Assembly: GCA_964484465.1 (NCBI GenBank)
Contig: CAZAFL010000030.1
Coordinates: 1 to 31,671 of the forward strand
From: CAZAFL01 sp964484465
GTDB lineage: Bacteria > Bacteroidota > Ignavibacteria > UBA10030 > SZUA-254
DNA length: 31,671 nucleotides
Direction: 5' to 3'
Below are positions 1 through 8,580 of the stretch, piece by piece. The stretch's first letter is position 1, and every line of letters starts with the position of its first letter. The position numbers and the translations under genes are program-made. Below the pieces are notes generated by a model, which did no database searches, was not told where the DNA came from, and saw only the letters and a list, made by a program, of their open reading frames with translations.

Positions 1-135
1 ACGACAACGGCAGTAGCAGCCGCGTCGATAACGCTGAAGGGAACGTCAACGCAGAACTCGACCAATACGGTGACTGCGGTATTGGACAGCACTGGCGCAC
101 TGACATCATTCACATATGCCGGTGAGTTCCAGTAA
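1..135 (+). CDS. pilin-like surface protein, C-terminal fragment (first tandem copy)
   Basis: The window opens inside this gene. Frame 1 reads 44 residues, ending in AGEFQ, to the TAA at 133-135. The 44 residues match the C-terminus of the next gene at 40 of 44 positions, and the DNA is also nearly identical, so this is the 3' end of a tandem paralogue. The visible part is rich in Thr, Ser and Ala, and looks like the beta-rich tail of a small extracellular subunit. The start, the N-terminal hydrophobic helix and any further upstream copies lie outside the window. No function is assigned beyond what the intact neighbour suggests. Confidence 0.75.
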   Translation, partial: TTTAVAAASITLKGTSTQNSTNTVTAVLDSTGALTSFTYAGEFQ

Positions 136-197
136 TCGTATAAGATTATTATAAGGCTTAATTAACTGATACTTTAATCACATAATAAAGGCGCATT

Positions 198-584
198 ATG
201 GGACAACAGCAACTTCTACTCATCATCCTTGGCGTGATCATCGTCGGTATCGCCATTGCAGTCGGTATCACGATGTTCAGCTCATCGAGCATACAGTCGA
301 ATAAGGATGGTATCATCAACGATTTGAATAACCTCGCTGCGAACGCATATCAGTATCGCATCCGTCCGACGACAATGGGCGGCGGCGGCGGTTCATATAC
401 AGGATATGTCGTACCGCAGAAGTTACAGACGAACTCAAACGGCAGTTACACGACAACGGCAGTAGCAGCCGCGTCGATAACGCTGAAGGGAACATCATCA
501 CAGAGCTCGAGCAATACGGTGACTGCGGTATTGGACAGCACTGGGGCACTGACATCATTCACATACGCCGGACAGTTCCAGTAA
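198..584 (+). CDS. type IV pilin-like small membrane-anchored protein (second tandem copy)
   Basis: A protein of 128 aa. It starts MGQQQ and has a hydrophobic helix at about residues 6-27, then a Ser-rich linker, a short possibly helical stretch (about 33-56), a five-glycine run (about 61-65) and a Thr/Ser-rich tail ending AGQFQ. A single N-terminal hydrophobic helix followed by a small polar head is the layout of type IV pilins and pseudopilins. The typical GFTLIE cleavage motif and Glu5 are absent; the only candidate cleavage point would be after Gly2. The start at ATG 198 has a weak AAAGG about 6 nt upstream. Only 62 bp separate it from the upstream copy, and a terminator follows. No assembly ATPase or prepilin peptidase is visible here, so the pilin assignment is a structural guess. 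Confidence 0.65.
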   Translation: MGQQQLLLIILGVIIVGIAIAVGITMFSSSSIQSNKDGIINDLNNLAANAYQYRIRPTTMGGGGGSYTGYVVPQKLQTNSNGSYTTTAVAAASITLKGTSSQSSSNTVTAVLDSTGALTSFTYAGQFQ

Positions 585-615
585 GACTCTGTTAAAGGCA
601 GCTGGAATCATTTCA

Positions 616-670
616 AGCGTTGCCAGAAGCAGGAGAAGTGAGAATCCCTGTTTTTGGCAACGCTGTTTTT
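616..670 (+). terminator. intrinsic terminator after the pilin-like genes
   Basis: The arms AGCGTTGCCA (616-625) and TGGCAACGCT (655-664) are perfectly complementary over 10 bp and are followed by GTTTTT (665-670). The 29-nt loop is long but can form an inner CAGG/CCTG stem (630-633 with 647-650). This ends the pilin-like unit before purN. Confidence 0.75.
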
Positions 671-774
671 ATATGTTAATGGTGCTTTACATCGTCTGAA
701 TCCATTCACTAAGAAAAATTCACTCCGGAGACAATCAATCCGATCTAAATCCTGTCTTTAATATCACGCCTTTG

Positions 775-803
775 TTGACAATTCTACAAATTATCATTAA
801 ATT
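775..803 (+). promoter_or_regulatory. sigma-70 type promoter for purN-purH
   Basis: TTGACA at 775-780, a 17-bp spacer, then TAAATT at 798-803. Transcription would start near 810, giving a leader of about 20 nt to purN. The rest of the 585-830 intergenic stretch holds only the terminator upstream. Confidence 0.6.
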
Positions 804-830
804 TCAACGAAAAATTTATGACAACTGGAA

Positions 831-1463
831 TTGCCGGAGCCATTGAACATCGGTGTATTCGCATCCGGGCGAGGGTCGAACTTCGTCGCGATTCTTGATG
901 CAATAGCCTCCGGAAAGATTTCGAACAGCCGGATTGTTCTTGTAGTCAGCAATAATTCTGATGCCGGAGCACTTGACGTTGCGCGTGAACATAATATCCC
1001 AGCATTCCATTGCAGCCGAAAACAATTCGATTCAGATGTGGCGTTTAACAAAGAGCTCGTGATGAAATTAGGTCAATATCAGGTTAATTTTGTCGTTCTC
1101 GCAGGATATATGAAGAAAATTGATCGTAGGCTTATAGAACGTTACAAAAATCGAATTGTCAACATACACCCTGCGTTGTTACCGGCATTCGGTGGGGAAG
1201 GGATGTATGGAATGCATGTTCATGAAGCGGTGATTGCGAGTAACGCAAAATGTTCCGGTGCAACTGTTCACATCGTCGATGAAGACTATGACCACGGCCC
1301 GATTGTTCTGCAAAAGTCTGTGGACCTTACGGATGGAGAGACGGCCGAAAGCCTGTCACAAAAAGTCCAAAAGGTTGAACATGAAATTTTCCCCGAAGCA
1401 ATCAGGCTGTTTGCTGAGGGAAGGATAGTCGTGAACGGTCAGTGCGTCAATATACTCCAGTGA
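831..1463 (+). CDS. purN: phosphoribosylglycinamide formyltransferase
   Basis: Transfers the formyl group of 10-formyl-THF to GAR, the third step of de novo purine synthesis, in the cytosol. The 210 aa are full length for PurN. The N-terminal nucleotide-binding region has SGRGSNF at about residues 11-17. The catalytic set is present: N111 and H113 in NIHPALLP and D154 in DYDHGPI, which correspond to the Asn-His-Asp triad of E. coli PurN. The start is uncertain. The reading frame opens only at 822, and TTG 831 or TTG 843 are the available starts; the ATG at 818 is in another frame. The stop overlaps the purH start (TGATG), so the two are translationally coupled. An upstream TTGACA promoter probably drives the pair. 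Confidence 0.93.
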   Translation: MPEPLNIGVFASGRGSNFVAILDAIASGKISNSRIVLVVSNNSDAGALDVAREHNIPAFHCSRKQFDSDVAFNKELVMKLGQYQVNFVVLAGYMKKIDRRLIERYKNRIVNIHPALLPAFGGEGMYGMHVHEAVIASNAKCSGATVHIVDEDYDHGPIVLQKSVDLTDGETAESLSQKVQKVEHEIFPEAIRLFAEGRIVVNGQCVNILQ

Positions 1464-3016
1464 TGATGAATCTTCTGCCGATCAAAAGAGCGCTCATCAG
1501 TGTTTCCGACAAAACAGGTATTGTCGAATTTGCCAAACAGCTCCGGCGCTGGAACGTCGAAATAGTATCAACAGGAGGCACGCTTCAAACTCTCCGTACC
1601 GCGGGTGTTAACACCAAATCGGTTTCGGATCTCACCGGATTTCCGGAAATTCTCGACGGAAGGGTAAAAACACTTCATCCTAAAATCCATGCCGGATTGC
1701 TCGCCGTATCCGAAAACCCGTCTCACCGTCAGCAATTACACGATCTGGACATTGAACTGATCGATATGGTTGTAGTAAACCTCTATCCGTTTGAAAAAAC
1801 CATTGCCGCCAAAGACGTAACTCTCGACCAGGCGATAGAAGAGATCGATATCGGCGGACCCGCAATGATTCGTGCTGCAGCGAAAAATTTTAAATACAAG
1901 ACGGTCGTTGTAAATCCGGCAAAGTATGAATCGATAATTACAGAGCTCGAACAACGCCAAGGAATGATTTCGGAAGAAACACGGTATCTGCTGGCAAAAG
2001 AGGTGTTTCTGCATACGTCTAAGTATGATACAGTAATTTCCAATTTTCTTATCAGTCGAAACGGGTCTGCCGCTCATCATCTGCCGAACACCTTTTCGAT
2101 CACTGTTCCGAAATCTGAAGACCTCCGGTATGGCGAGAACCCCCATCAGGAAGCCTCACTTTATGGTGAGTTCCATCGATACTTTAAGCAGCTTCACGGA
2201 AAAGAACTTTCCTACAATAATATTGTAGATATTCAAGCGGCGGTTGAGTTGCTGGAAGAGTTCTCGGAACCGACAGTGGTCATTATCAAACATACCAATC
2301 CATGCGGTGTTGGATCCGGTTCTTCTCTTGATGAAGGATACGGTAAAGCGTTTGCGACCGACACAAAATCGGCGTTCGGAGGAATAGTAGCCGTGAACAG
2401 GCTGCTTGACCAGACAACAGCCGAGCGTATTGATAAAGTCTTCACCGAAGTCATCATCGCCCCGGAATTTAAAGCTGAAACGCTTGAGATGCTCCGACGT
2501 AAAAAAGATCGGCGCCTGATACTACAAACGAGGCCAGTCGGCTCGCAGCAGACTTATATGATTAAGAATGTTGCAGGAGGATTGCTGGTACAAACCGCTG
2601 ATGATATTAGTTTAGTACCGGAAAAATTGAAGGTAGTGACGAAGCGAACACCGACGAAAGAGGAACATGCTTCAATGATGTTTGCTTGGAAGGTTGCGAC
2701 GCATGTCAAATCCAACGCGATTGTGTATGCACGACCGGATAGAACGATTGGCATCGGAGCGGGCCAAATGTCCCGTTTCGATTCTTCAAGAATTGCGGCA
2801 CTCAAAGCCCGGGAAGCCGGGCTTGACATGGCGGGAACGGCGGTGGCGTCGGATGCGTTCTTTCCATTTGCCGACGGACTGCTCGAGGCAGTGAAAGCCG
2901 GTGCGACAGCGGTGATTCAACCCGGGGGTTCAGTCCGGGACGAAGAGGTGATACGTGCAGCCGATGAAAATAACATTGCGATGCTTTTTACAGGGGTCAG
3001 GCACTTTAAACACTAA
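1463..3016 (+). CDS. purH: bifunctional AICAR transformylase/IMP cyclohydrolase
   Basis: Catalyses the last two steps of IMP synthesis: formylation of AICAR and ring closure. The N-terminal MGS-like cyclohydrolase domain (about 1-145) shows SVSDKTGI, STGGT and GFPEILDGRVKTLHPK. The transformylase domain shows YGENPHQ, the catalytic K276-H277 in KHTNPCGVG, SAFGGIVA, IGAGQMSR and the C-terminal IQPGGSVRDEE. Using ATG 1463 gives 517 aa, normal for the family. An in-frame GTG at 1442 inside purN is possible, but ATG 1463 overlaps the purN stop by one base and is the better coupled start (ATG 1466 follows directly). In Bacteroidota purH commonly sits directly before mreB, as here, 30 bp apart. Confidence 0.95.
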   Translation: MMNLLPIKRALISVSDKTGIVEFAKQLRRWNVEIVSTGGTLQTLRTAGVNTKSVSDLTGFPEILDGRVKTLHPKIHAGLLAVSENPSHRQQLHDLDIELIDMVVVNLYPFEKTIAAKDVTLDQAIEEIDIGGPAMIRAAAKNFKYKTVVVNPAKYESIITELEQRQGMISEETRYLLAKEVFLHTSKYDTVISNFLISRNGSAAHHLPNTFSITVPKSEDLRYGENPHQEASLYGEFHRYFKQLHGKELSYNNIVDIQAAVELLEEFSEPTVVIIKHTNPCGVGSGSSLDEGYGKAFATDTKSAFGGIVAVNRLLDQTTAERIDKVFTEVIIAPEFKAETLEMLRRKKDRRLILQTRPVGSQQTYMIKNVAGGLLVQTADDISLVPEKLKVVTKRTPTKEEHASMMFAWKVATHVKSNAIVYARPDRTIGIGAGQMSRFDSSRIAALKAREAGLDMAGTAVASDAFFPFADGLLEAVKAGATAVIQPGGSVRDEEVIRAADENNIAMLFTGVRHFKH

Positions 3017-3046
3017 TGAATTTTTTCAAAACCATTTACAATTATC

Positions 3047-4072
3047 ATGAGCCTTCTTTCTGTTTTTTCTGCTGATTTAGCAATAGATCTCGGTACCGCA
3101 AATACCCTTATTCACATGAAGGGTAAAGGGATTGTGCTGAACGAACCGTCGATTGTTGCGTTTGACCGCAACACGAAGCGTATCGTTGCTCTCGGGAATG
3201 AAGCGCGTGAGATGCTCGGCAGAACGCACAGGGACATTCGTACTATCCGGCCGATGAAGGACGGCGTCATTGCTGACTTTGAGATTGCCGAAGGGATGTT
3301 GAGGGAATTTATCAAGAAAATTCATTCCAACTGGCTGCCCAGCCGGAGGATTGTCGTCTGTGTGCCAAGTGGTGTGACCGAAGTGGAAAAACGTGCAGTG
3401 CGCGACTCTGCAGAGCATGCTGGAGCAAAAGAAGTTCACCTTATCGCAGAACCGATGGCAGCTGCTATCGGCATCGGTCTGGACGTGGACGCCGCCGCGG
3501 GAAGCATGGTTGTCGACATAGGCGGAGGGACTACGGAAATTGCCGTCATTGCACTCTCCGGAATTGTTAATGAGGAATCGATACGGATCGCCGGCGATGA
3601 AATGAACAATGCGATAATTCAATTCTTCAAAAAAAATCATAATGTTCTGATTGGTGAACGGACCGCTGAGGCAATCAAGTGCGAGGTCGGCTCAGCTATG
3701 CCATTGAAAGAGGAAATTACGATTCAGGTAAAAGGACGCGACCTGGTAAACGGAATACCCAAAACGACTGAAGCAAGTTCAGTTGAAATTCGTGAAGCGT
3801 TAAACGAATCCATTCAGCAGATTGTCGACGCTGTGAAACTTACGCTGGAACGCACTCCCCCCGAGCTATCCGCTGACATCCTTGACCGGGGAATTATGCT
3901 CTCGGGCGGCGGTGCGCTTCTGAAACAATTAGACGAACGATTGCGTCTTGAAACGAGCCTGCCCGTTCACGTCGCAGAGGACCCGCTCACTGCGGTTGTG
4001 CGAGGCACGGGAAAAGTGCTTGAAAACTTAAATCACTATTCTAAAGTTCTTTTGAAGAGCAGAAGGTATTGA
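3047..4072 (+). CDS. mreB: rod shape-determining actin-like protein MreB
   Basis: A bacterial actin that forms membrane-bound filaments and organises the elongasome that lays down side-wall peptidoglycan. The 341 aa are typical. Actin-fold ATP-binding motifs are visible: phosphate loop 1 as DLGTANT (14-20), loop 2 as DIGGGTTE from D157, and the adenosine loop LSGGGALL from L285. The first residues (MSLLSVF) form a short hydrophobic start that could aid membrane contact. ATG 3047 is 30 bp after purH with no clear Shine-Dalgarno. It heads the mreBCD-PBP2-rodA series and is probably co-transcribed with purH, since no promoter stands out between them. Confidence 0.96.
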   Translation: MSLLSVFSADLAIDLGTANTLIHMKGKGIVLNEPSIVAFDRNTKRIVALGNEAREMLGRTHRDIRTIRPMKDGVIADFEIAEGMLREFIKKIHSNWLPSRRIVVCVPSGVTEVEKRAVRDSAEHAGAKEVHLIAEPMAAAIGIGLDVDAAAGSMVVDIGGGTTEIAVIALSGIVNEESIRIAGDEMNNAIIQFFKKNHNVLIGERTAEAIKCEVGSAMPLKEEITIQVKGRDLVNGIPKTTEASSVEIREALNESIQQIVDAVKLTLERTPPELSADILDRGIMLSGGGALLKQLDERLRLETSLPVHVAEDPLTAVVRGTGKVLENLNHYSKVLLKSRRY

Positions 4073-4138
4073 CCGGCATATGTCATGAATTGTAAAAGGA
4101 TTCCTTACAAATCTTACGCCCGCCCCCCTCTGTAATTC

Positions 4139-4972
4139 ATGCAAAGGTTATTTACAATAGTACAGTTGTTCAAAGAGTATTTCGTTGTTACGCTTCTTGT
4201 TGTCATCTCACTTATTCTCCTCGGCTCGAACGACAATAAACAGCTCCATGCAATACGGGCATATACTGTCGGCTTTATCGGCATGATGCAGAGCGGGCTT
4301 TCCATTATTCCCAATGTGGTTGAACTCAGGCACGAAAACGAAGTTCTTCGCCAGCTCAACGTGGATTTGTCTGATGAGGTCGGCCGGCTGAGGGAAGCCC
4401 GGCTTGAGAACCTCAAGTTACGTGAAATGGTAGGATTGAAAGAACGCGCCCCGTTCAAGCTCGTCCCCGCTGAAGTGGTTGGTAAAAGTTTACACATGAT
4501 GCGGAACACGATAACACTAAATGTCGGCGAGCGCGAATCGGTGAAGCCGGACATGCCGATTATTTCCTCTTCGGGGTTGGTGGGAAAAATACTGGTGACA
4601 AGCGAGCACTATTCTGTCGGACAGTTAGTGATGAACAAGGATTTCCGTGCGAGCGCGAAAACCCAGCGAAGCCGTGTTGACGGCATCATTGCCTGGGACG
4701 GTTCTGCTATGTTACGCCTGAACGATGTTGCCAAAACCCAAGATGTGAAAGAAGGTGATGTCATCACGACGTCAGAGTACAGCAATGTTTTTCCTCCGAA
4801 CATTAAAATTGGAATGATTTCACGGGTCTCAGAAAAACAGGGTGCGCTGTTTAAGGAAATTGAAATTACACCGAGTGTAGACTTCTCTTCGCTTGAAGAA
4901 GTATTCGTCATTGTTGCTGCACAGGATTCAGAGCGTGTGACACTTGAACATAAAGTTGTTCGCGCGCGATAA
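4139..4972 (+). CDS. mreC: rod shape-determining protein MreC
   Basis: A bitopic inner-membrane protein that links MreB filaments to PBP2 and RodA. Its 277 aa show a short cytosolic start, one membrane helix at about residues 14-29, a coiled coil at about 58-95 (LRHENEVLRQLNVDL onward), then the periplasmic double beta-barrel region with the family's GLVGKI and DGIIAW segments. The start ATG lies 66 bp after mreB, the widest gap in the cluster; the gap contains an imperfect TGTAA/TTACA inverted repeat at 4091-4109 of unclear meaning. The stop TAA overlaps the mreD ATG by one base. Confidence 0.93.
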   Translation: MQRLFTIVQLFKEYFVVTLLVVISLILLGSNDNKQLHAIRAYTVGFIGMMQSGLSIIPNVVELRHENEVLRQLNVDLSDEVGRLREARLENLKLREMVGLKERAPFKLVPAEVVGKSLHMMRNTITLNVGERESVKPDMPIISSSGLVGKILVTSEHYSVGQLVMNKDFRASAKTQRSRVDGIIAWDGSAMLRLNDVAKTQDVKEGDVITTSEYSNVFPPNIKIGMISRVSEKQGALFKEIEITPSVDFSSLEEVFVIVAAQDSERVTLEHKVVRAR

Positions 4973-5457
4973 TGAAACGGTTCATCACATATTGTGTTAT
5001 CTCTCTTCTTCTTATTCTGGTACAGACATCGTTACTGAGGTTGGTTTCACTTGAAGGAATTACGCCCGATATTCTTACGATCATGATTGTGTATATCGCC
5101 TTGAAGGAAGGACAGCTCACAGCCACGCTGTCCGGTTTCTCTATCGGGCTCATTGTCGATCTGGTGACGGGAAACTTTATCGGGTTGTCGGCGTTGACGA
5201 AAACCATCGGTGGTTTTTTTGCAGGGTATTTTTATAATGAAAACAAAACCCGCCTGACGCTTGGCAGCTACCGGTTTCCGCTGATTGTGTTATTGACATC
5301 GCTGATTCATAATACAATGTATTTTATTATTTTTACGCGTGGTACTGAGATAGGGTTAGTGCAGGCGGTTGGAGAGTTCGGGGTAGCGACGACATTGTAT
5401 ACTTCGACGTTGACCCTTCTCCCAATGGTTGCGTTCGGAAGAAAGTATCTTACATAA
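4972..5457 (+). CDS. mreD: rod shape-determining membrane protein MreD
   Basis: A polytopic inner-membrane component of the elongasome. The 161 aa are mostly hydrophobic with about five membrane segments, starting at residues 5-23, and contain the MreD-like stretch around ITPDILTIMIVYIALKEG followed by GFSIGLIVDL. Length and position between mreC and PBP2 fit the family, whose sequence is poorly conserved, so context carries much of the call. ATG 4972 overlaps the mreC stop (TAATG), and the PBP2 gene begins 4 bases after its stop. Confidence 0.9.
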   Translation: MKRFITYCVISLLLILVQTSLLRLVSLEGITPDILTIMIVYIALKEGQLTATLSGFSIGLIVDLVTGNFIGLSALTKTIGGFFAGYFYNENKTRLTLGSYRFPLIVLLTSLIHNTMYFIIFTRGTEIGLVQAVGEFGVATTLYTSTLTLLPMVAFGRKYLT

Positions 5458-5460
5458 CAC

Positions 5461-7281
5461 ATGGAAGAATATTCGGCATCATATTCCCGCACAAAGGTCT
5501 TGTTCACAGGAGTTGCGGTAATTTTCTTTATCTTTCTGTTCCGGCTGCTGCAACTTCAATTTTTGTACCAGGATGTGTACGGAAAGAAATCTGAAGAGAA
5601 CAGCGTCCGCCCTATCGCAGTGGACCCCATCCGTGGGTACATCTATGATCGTACCGGCACCGTTGTTGTCGATAATCGTCCTTCGTATACAGTCACAATC
5701 ACTCCGGCTGAGTTTCATGAGAACATCATTGACTATGTTGCTTCTATTCTTCAGCTGTCGCCAGACTTTATCCGGGAAAGGATCAAAAAAGGGAAACTGA
5801 TAAACCGGTTCGCGCCGATAAAAATTAAACGGGATATCGACTTCAAAACGCTTTCTGTAATTGAGGAGAACAGAGACAAACTGCCGGGGATAGATTATCA
5901 GGTTGAATCGAAACGATATTATCCCACCGCGGCAAAGGCGCCCCACCTGTTCGGCTATACGAAGGAAGTCTCCGATGCGCAACTCGCCGCAATGCCGGAA
6001 GAATATCACATGGGTGACATCATCGGGGCCACCGGATTAGAAGCTGCGTACGAACGCCACCTGCGCGGTCAAAAAGGGTACGAGTTTATCACGGTCAACG
6101 CGAAGGGACAAATGATCGGAGCGTACAACGACGGGACGAGTGATGTTCCGTCCCGGGAGGGAGACGATCTTTTTCTTGCTATCGACGGACAACTGCAGGC
6201 ATTTGCAGAATCCCTCATGGCAGATAAACGTGGCGCTGTCGTCGCGATTGACCCGAACGATGGCGGGGTACTTGCATTGGTAAGCAAACCCGACTATGAT
6301 CTGACGCAATTTAGCGGAGTTACTCCTCCCGATGTGTGGAATGCGCTGAACACAGATGAATCCAAACCATTGTTTAATCGAGCGACGCTTACCCGTTATC
6401 CGCCCGGGTCAACATTTAAGATGGTTCTTGCGGCTGCTGCTCTCCAGGAAGGTGTCATCTCCACGAGCTGGCGTGTCAACTGCAACGGCGGTTTTCGGTT
6501 CGGCAGCAGGGTGTTCAAAGACCTGCATGTTCATGGTTCCACCAATGTTGTCGAAGCGATTCAGCGTTCATGCAATGTCTTTTTTTATCAGGTGATGCTG
6601 AAAACCGGTTTCGAACAATGGACAAGATACGGTCAAGAGTTTGGTTTCGGTTCGCCGACGAAAATCGATATCTATGAGGAAAACCCGGGGTTACTTCCTT
6701 CGGAAGAATATTTCGACCGCGTTTATGGAAAAGGGAAATGGACCCAGGGTTATCTTGTGAGCCTTGCTATCGGACAGGGAGAGGTCGGGGTTTCGCCTCT
6801 TCAAATGGCATGCTACGCCGGAGTTCTTGGCAATGGAGGAGAGTATCATAAACCGCATGTCGTCAGGGGAATTCGGGATAAGAATACCGGTAAGGTAATC
6901 GAGATCCCGGTTGAAACTCGAAGGCTGAACATTTCATCCAGAGTAATGGATATTATCCGTGAAGGAATGTACCGTTGTGTGAATGAGCAGGAGGGCACTG
7001 GGCTGGCGGCAAAAGTTCGTGGTATTGGTGTCTCAGGGAAAACTGGGACTGCGGAGAATCCTCACGGTAAGGATCATGCCTGGTTCATCGGATATGCCCC
7101 GGCCGACCACCCGACAATTGCAATCTGCGTTCTTGTTGAAAATGCGGGTTTTGGCGGTGCGGTTGCCGCGCCAATTGCCGGGCTCTGTATCGAAAAGTAC
7201 ATTTACAGATCAATTGTCCGAAATACCTCGACCCCAACAATGGTTTTAAATGATATCCACCGCAGCGCGACGAAGCAATAA
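5461..7281 (+). CDS. mrdA: penicillin-binding protein 2 (elongation transpeptidase)
   Basis: A class B PBP that cross-links peptidoglycan during side-wall growth, working with RodA. The 606 aa show an N-terminal membrane anchor (about 15-33), then the dimerisation/pedestal region with GYIYDRTG and GATGLEAAYERHLRG, then the transpeptidase domain. Its three active-site motifs are S317-T-F-K320 (in RYPPGSTFK), S370-C-N372, and K527-T-G529 (in SGKTGTAEN). It acts in the periplasm, anchored in the inner membrane. The stop overlaps the rodA ATG by one base (TAATG), so the transpeptidase and its glycosyltransferase partner are translationally coupled. Confidence 0.96.
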   Translation: MEEYSASYSRTKVLFTGVAVIFFIFLFRLLQLQFLYQDVYGKKSEENSVRPIAVDPIRGYIYDRTGTVVVDNRPSYTVTITPAEFHENIIDYVASILQLSPDFIRERIKKGKLINRFAPIKIKRDIDFKTLSVIEENRDKLPGIDYQVESKRYYPTAAKAPHLFGYTKEVSDAQLAAMPEEYHMGDIIGATGLEAAYERHLRGQKGYEFITVNAKGQMIGAYNDGTSDVPSREGDDLFLAIDGQLQAFAESLMADKRGAVVAIDPNDGGVLALVSKPDYDLTQFSGVTPPDVWNALNTDESKPLFNRATLTRYPPGSTFKMVLAAAALQEGVISTSWRVNCNGGFRFGSRVFKDLHVHGSTNVVEAIQRSCNVFFYQVMLKTGFEQWTRYGQEFGFGSPTKIDIYEENPGLLPSEEYFDRVYGKGKWTQGYLVSLAIGQGEVGVSPLQMACYAGVLGNGGEYHKPHVVRGIRDKNTGKVIEIPVETRRLNISSRVMDIIREGMYRCVNEQEGTGLAAKVRGIGVSGKTGTAENPHGKDHAWFIGYAPADHPTIAICVLVENAGFGGAVAAPIAGLCIEKYIYRSIVRNTSTPTMVLNDIHRSATKQ

Positions 7282-8498
7282 TGGGAAATTGGTTTAAGGA
7301 AAATATTGATTACGCGACGTTGATTGTTGTGGCATTACTCCTCGTCATCGGTGCGGCGTCGATCTATAGCGCTACGTATGATGCAGGCGCTTCACTCTAT
7401 TTCCATCGCCAGCTTATATGGATGGGGATCGGAGCGCTCGTCATGATTTCCATCACGGTGTTGCCATACCGGACTCTTCAACTATCTTCCTATCCGCTCT
7501 ATGGTCTCTCAATCCTTATCCTTGCAGCGGTGCTTGTTGCCGGGAAGACAGTTGCAGGAACAAAAGGATGGTTCGGTATTCGTGGCTACGGATTGCAGCC
7601 TTCCGAAATAGCAAAACTTACAACTATTCTTGCGCTCGCAGCATTCCTTTCACAGAAGCAGGTAAACTTGCATCGGATTAAGGATATTGTAACCACATTC
7701 GGTATTGTTCTGTTACCAGTCGGCCTTATTGTATTACAGCCGGATATGGGCACAGCCCTGACATACCTGGGAGCATTTGTCCCCATTTTGTATTGGGCAG
7801 GTGCGAGTAATTTTCTCATGTTAGTCTTATTGTCTCCTGTTGCTGTTGCGGTGGCCGCGCTTTTTGGAACAACACCTTTTGTTATTGTCATTGGGTTGAC
7901 ATTTATTATTCTCTTTCTCCTGAGAGAGAACCGGCTCGCATCGGCAGTCGCATTTTCGTTTACCGTTTTTGTCGGAGTCTCGGTACAGTTTATGTTCGGC
8001 AAACTCGCCCCGTACCAGCAGAAAAGAATTTTTACTTTCATGAACCCTGACTCTGACCCGCTTGGTGCCGGGTATAACGTTATCCAATCTAAAATCGCAA
8101 TTGGCTCGGGCGGTTTGTTTGGAAAAGGGTATTTACAGGGTTCACAGACCCAGCTTAATTTTATCCCCGCGCAGTGGACTGATTTTATTTATTGTGTGCC
8201 GAGCGAAGAGTTCGGTTTTCTCGGCGCATTCCTCATCCTGCTGCTCCTTACAATTCTTTTATACCGGGGGGTTCGTCTGGCGTCAACCGCTAAAAGCCGG
8301 TACGCAAGTATTGTTGCTGTCGGCATTGTCTCGATGTTTGCAGTCCATATTTGCATCAACGTAGGGATGGCCATGGGAATGATGCCGGTGATAGGGGTCC
8401 CGCTTCCGTTTATGAGTTATGGAGGATCGAATCTTCTTACGAATATGGCAATGGTGGGCTTGCTGCTGAATTTGTATGCCAACCGAAAAGAATATTAG
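7281..8498 (+). CDS. rodA: SEDS peptidoglycan glycosyltransferase RodA
   Basis: Polymerises lipid II into glycan strands for cell elongation, paired with the PBP2 encoded just upstream. The 405 aa are a multi-pass membrane protein with about ten hydrophobic segments. SEDS-family motifs are present: QPSEIAKL (about 111-118), QPDMGTALTYLG (about 153-164), the extracellular WTDFIYCVPSEEFGFLG with D301 at the position of the essential Asp of RodA/FtsW, and the C-terminal GVPLPFMSYGGS. It closes the purH-mre-PBP2-rodA series; 82 bp separate it from the Lon-family gene. Confidence 0.96.
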   Translation: MGNWFKENIDYATLIVVALLLVIGAASIYSATYDAGASLYFHRQLIWMGIGALVMISITVLPYRTLQLSSYPLYGLSILILAAVLVAGKTVAGTKGWFGIRGYGLQPSEIAKLTTILALAAFLSQKQVNLHRIKDIVTTFGIVLLPVGLIVLQPDMGTALTYLGAFVPILYWAGASNFLMLVLLSPVAVAVAALFGTTPFVIVIGLTFIILFLLRENRLASAVAFSFTVFVGVSVQFMFGKLAPYQQKRIFTFMNPDSDPLGAGYNVIQSKIAIGSGGLFGKGYLQGSQTQLNFIPAQWTDFIYCVPSEEFGFLGAFLILLLLTILLYRGVRLASTAKSRYASIVAVGIVSMFAVHICINVGMAMGMMPVIGVPLPFMSYGGSNLLTNMAMVGLLLNLYANRKEY

Positions 8499-8580
8499 GA
8501 GTTCAATAGTTGAGCAGAATTAATTGTATCTTGGTGACGAAAGAGCAAGGCTATTTTCCACAATTCAGATAGAGCATACT

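Noticed and set aside
1442..1462. GTG 1442 as start of purH
   Set aside because: Lies inside purN and adds seven residues; the ATG at 1463 overlapping the purN stop is the better coupled start.
3077..3640. Long open frame antisense to mreB (187 codons, minus strand)
   Set aside because: Shadow of a strongly conserved gene; no family resemblance and high Cys/His content typical of antisense frames.
4091..4109. TGTAA/TTACA inverted repeat between mreB and mreC
   Set aside because: The inner part does not pair cleanly, there is no T run, and no regulator or promoter is associated.
8524..8580. TTG 8524 as start of the Lon-family protein
   Set aside because: The 19 extra residues are not family-like, and ATG 8581 gives the natural N-terminus.
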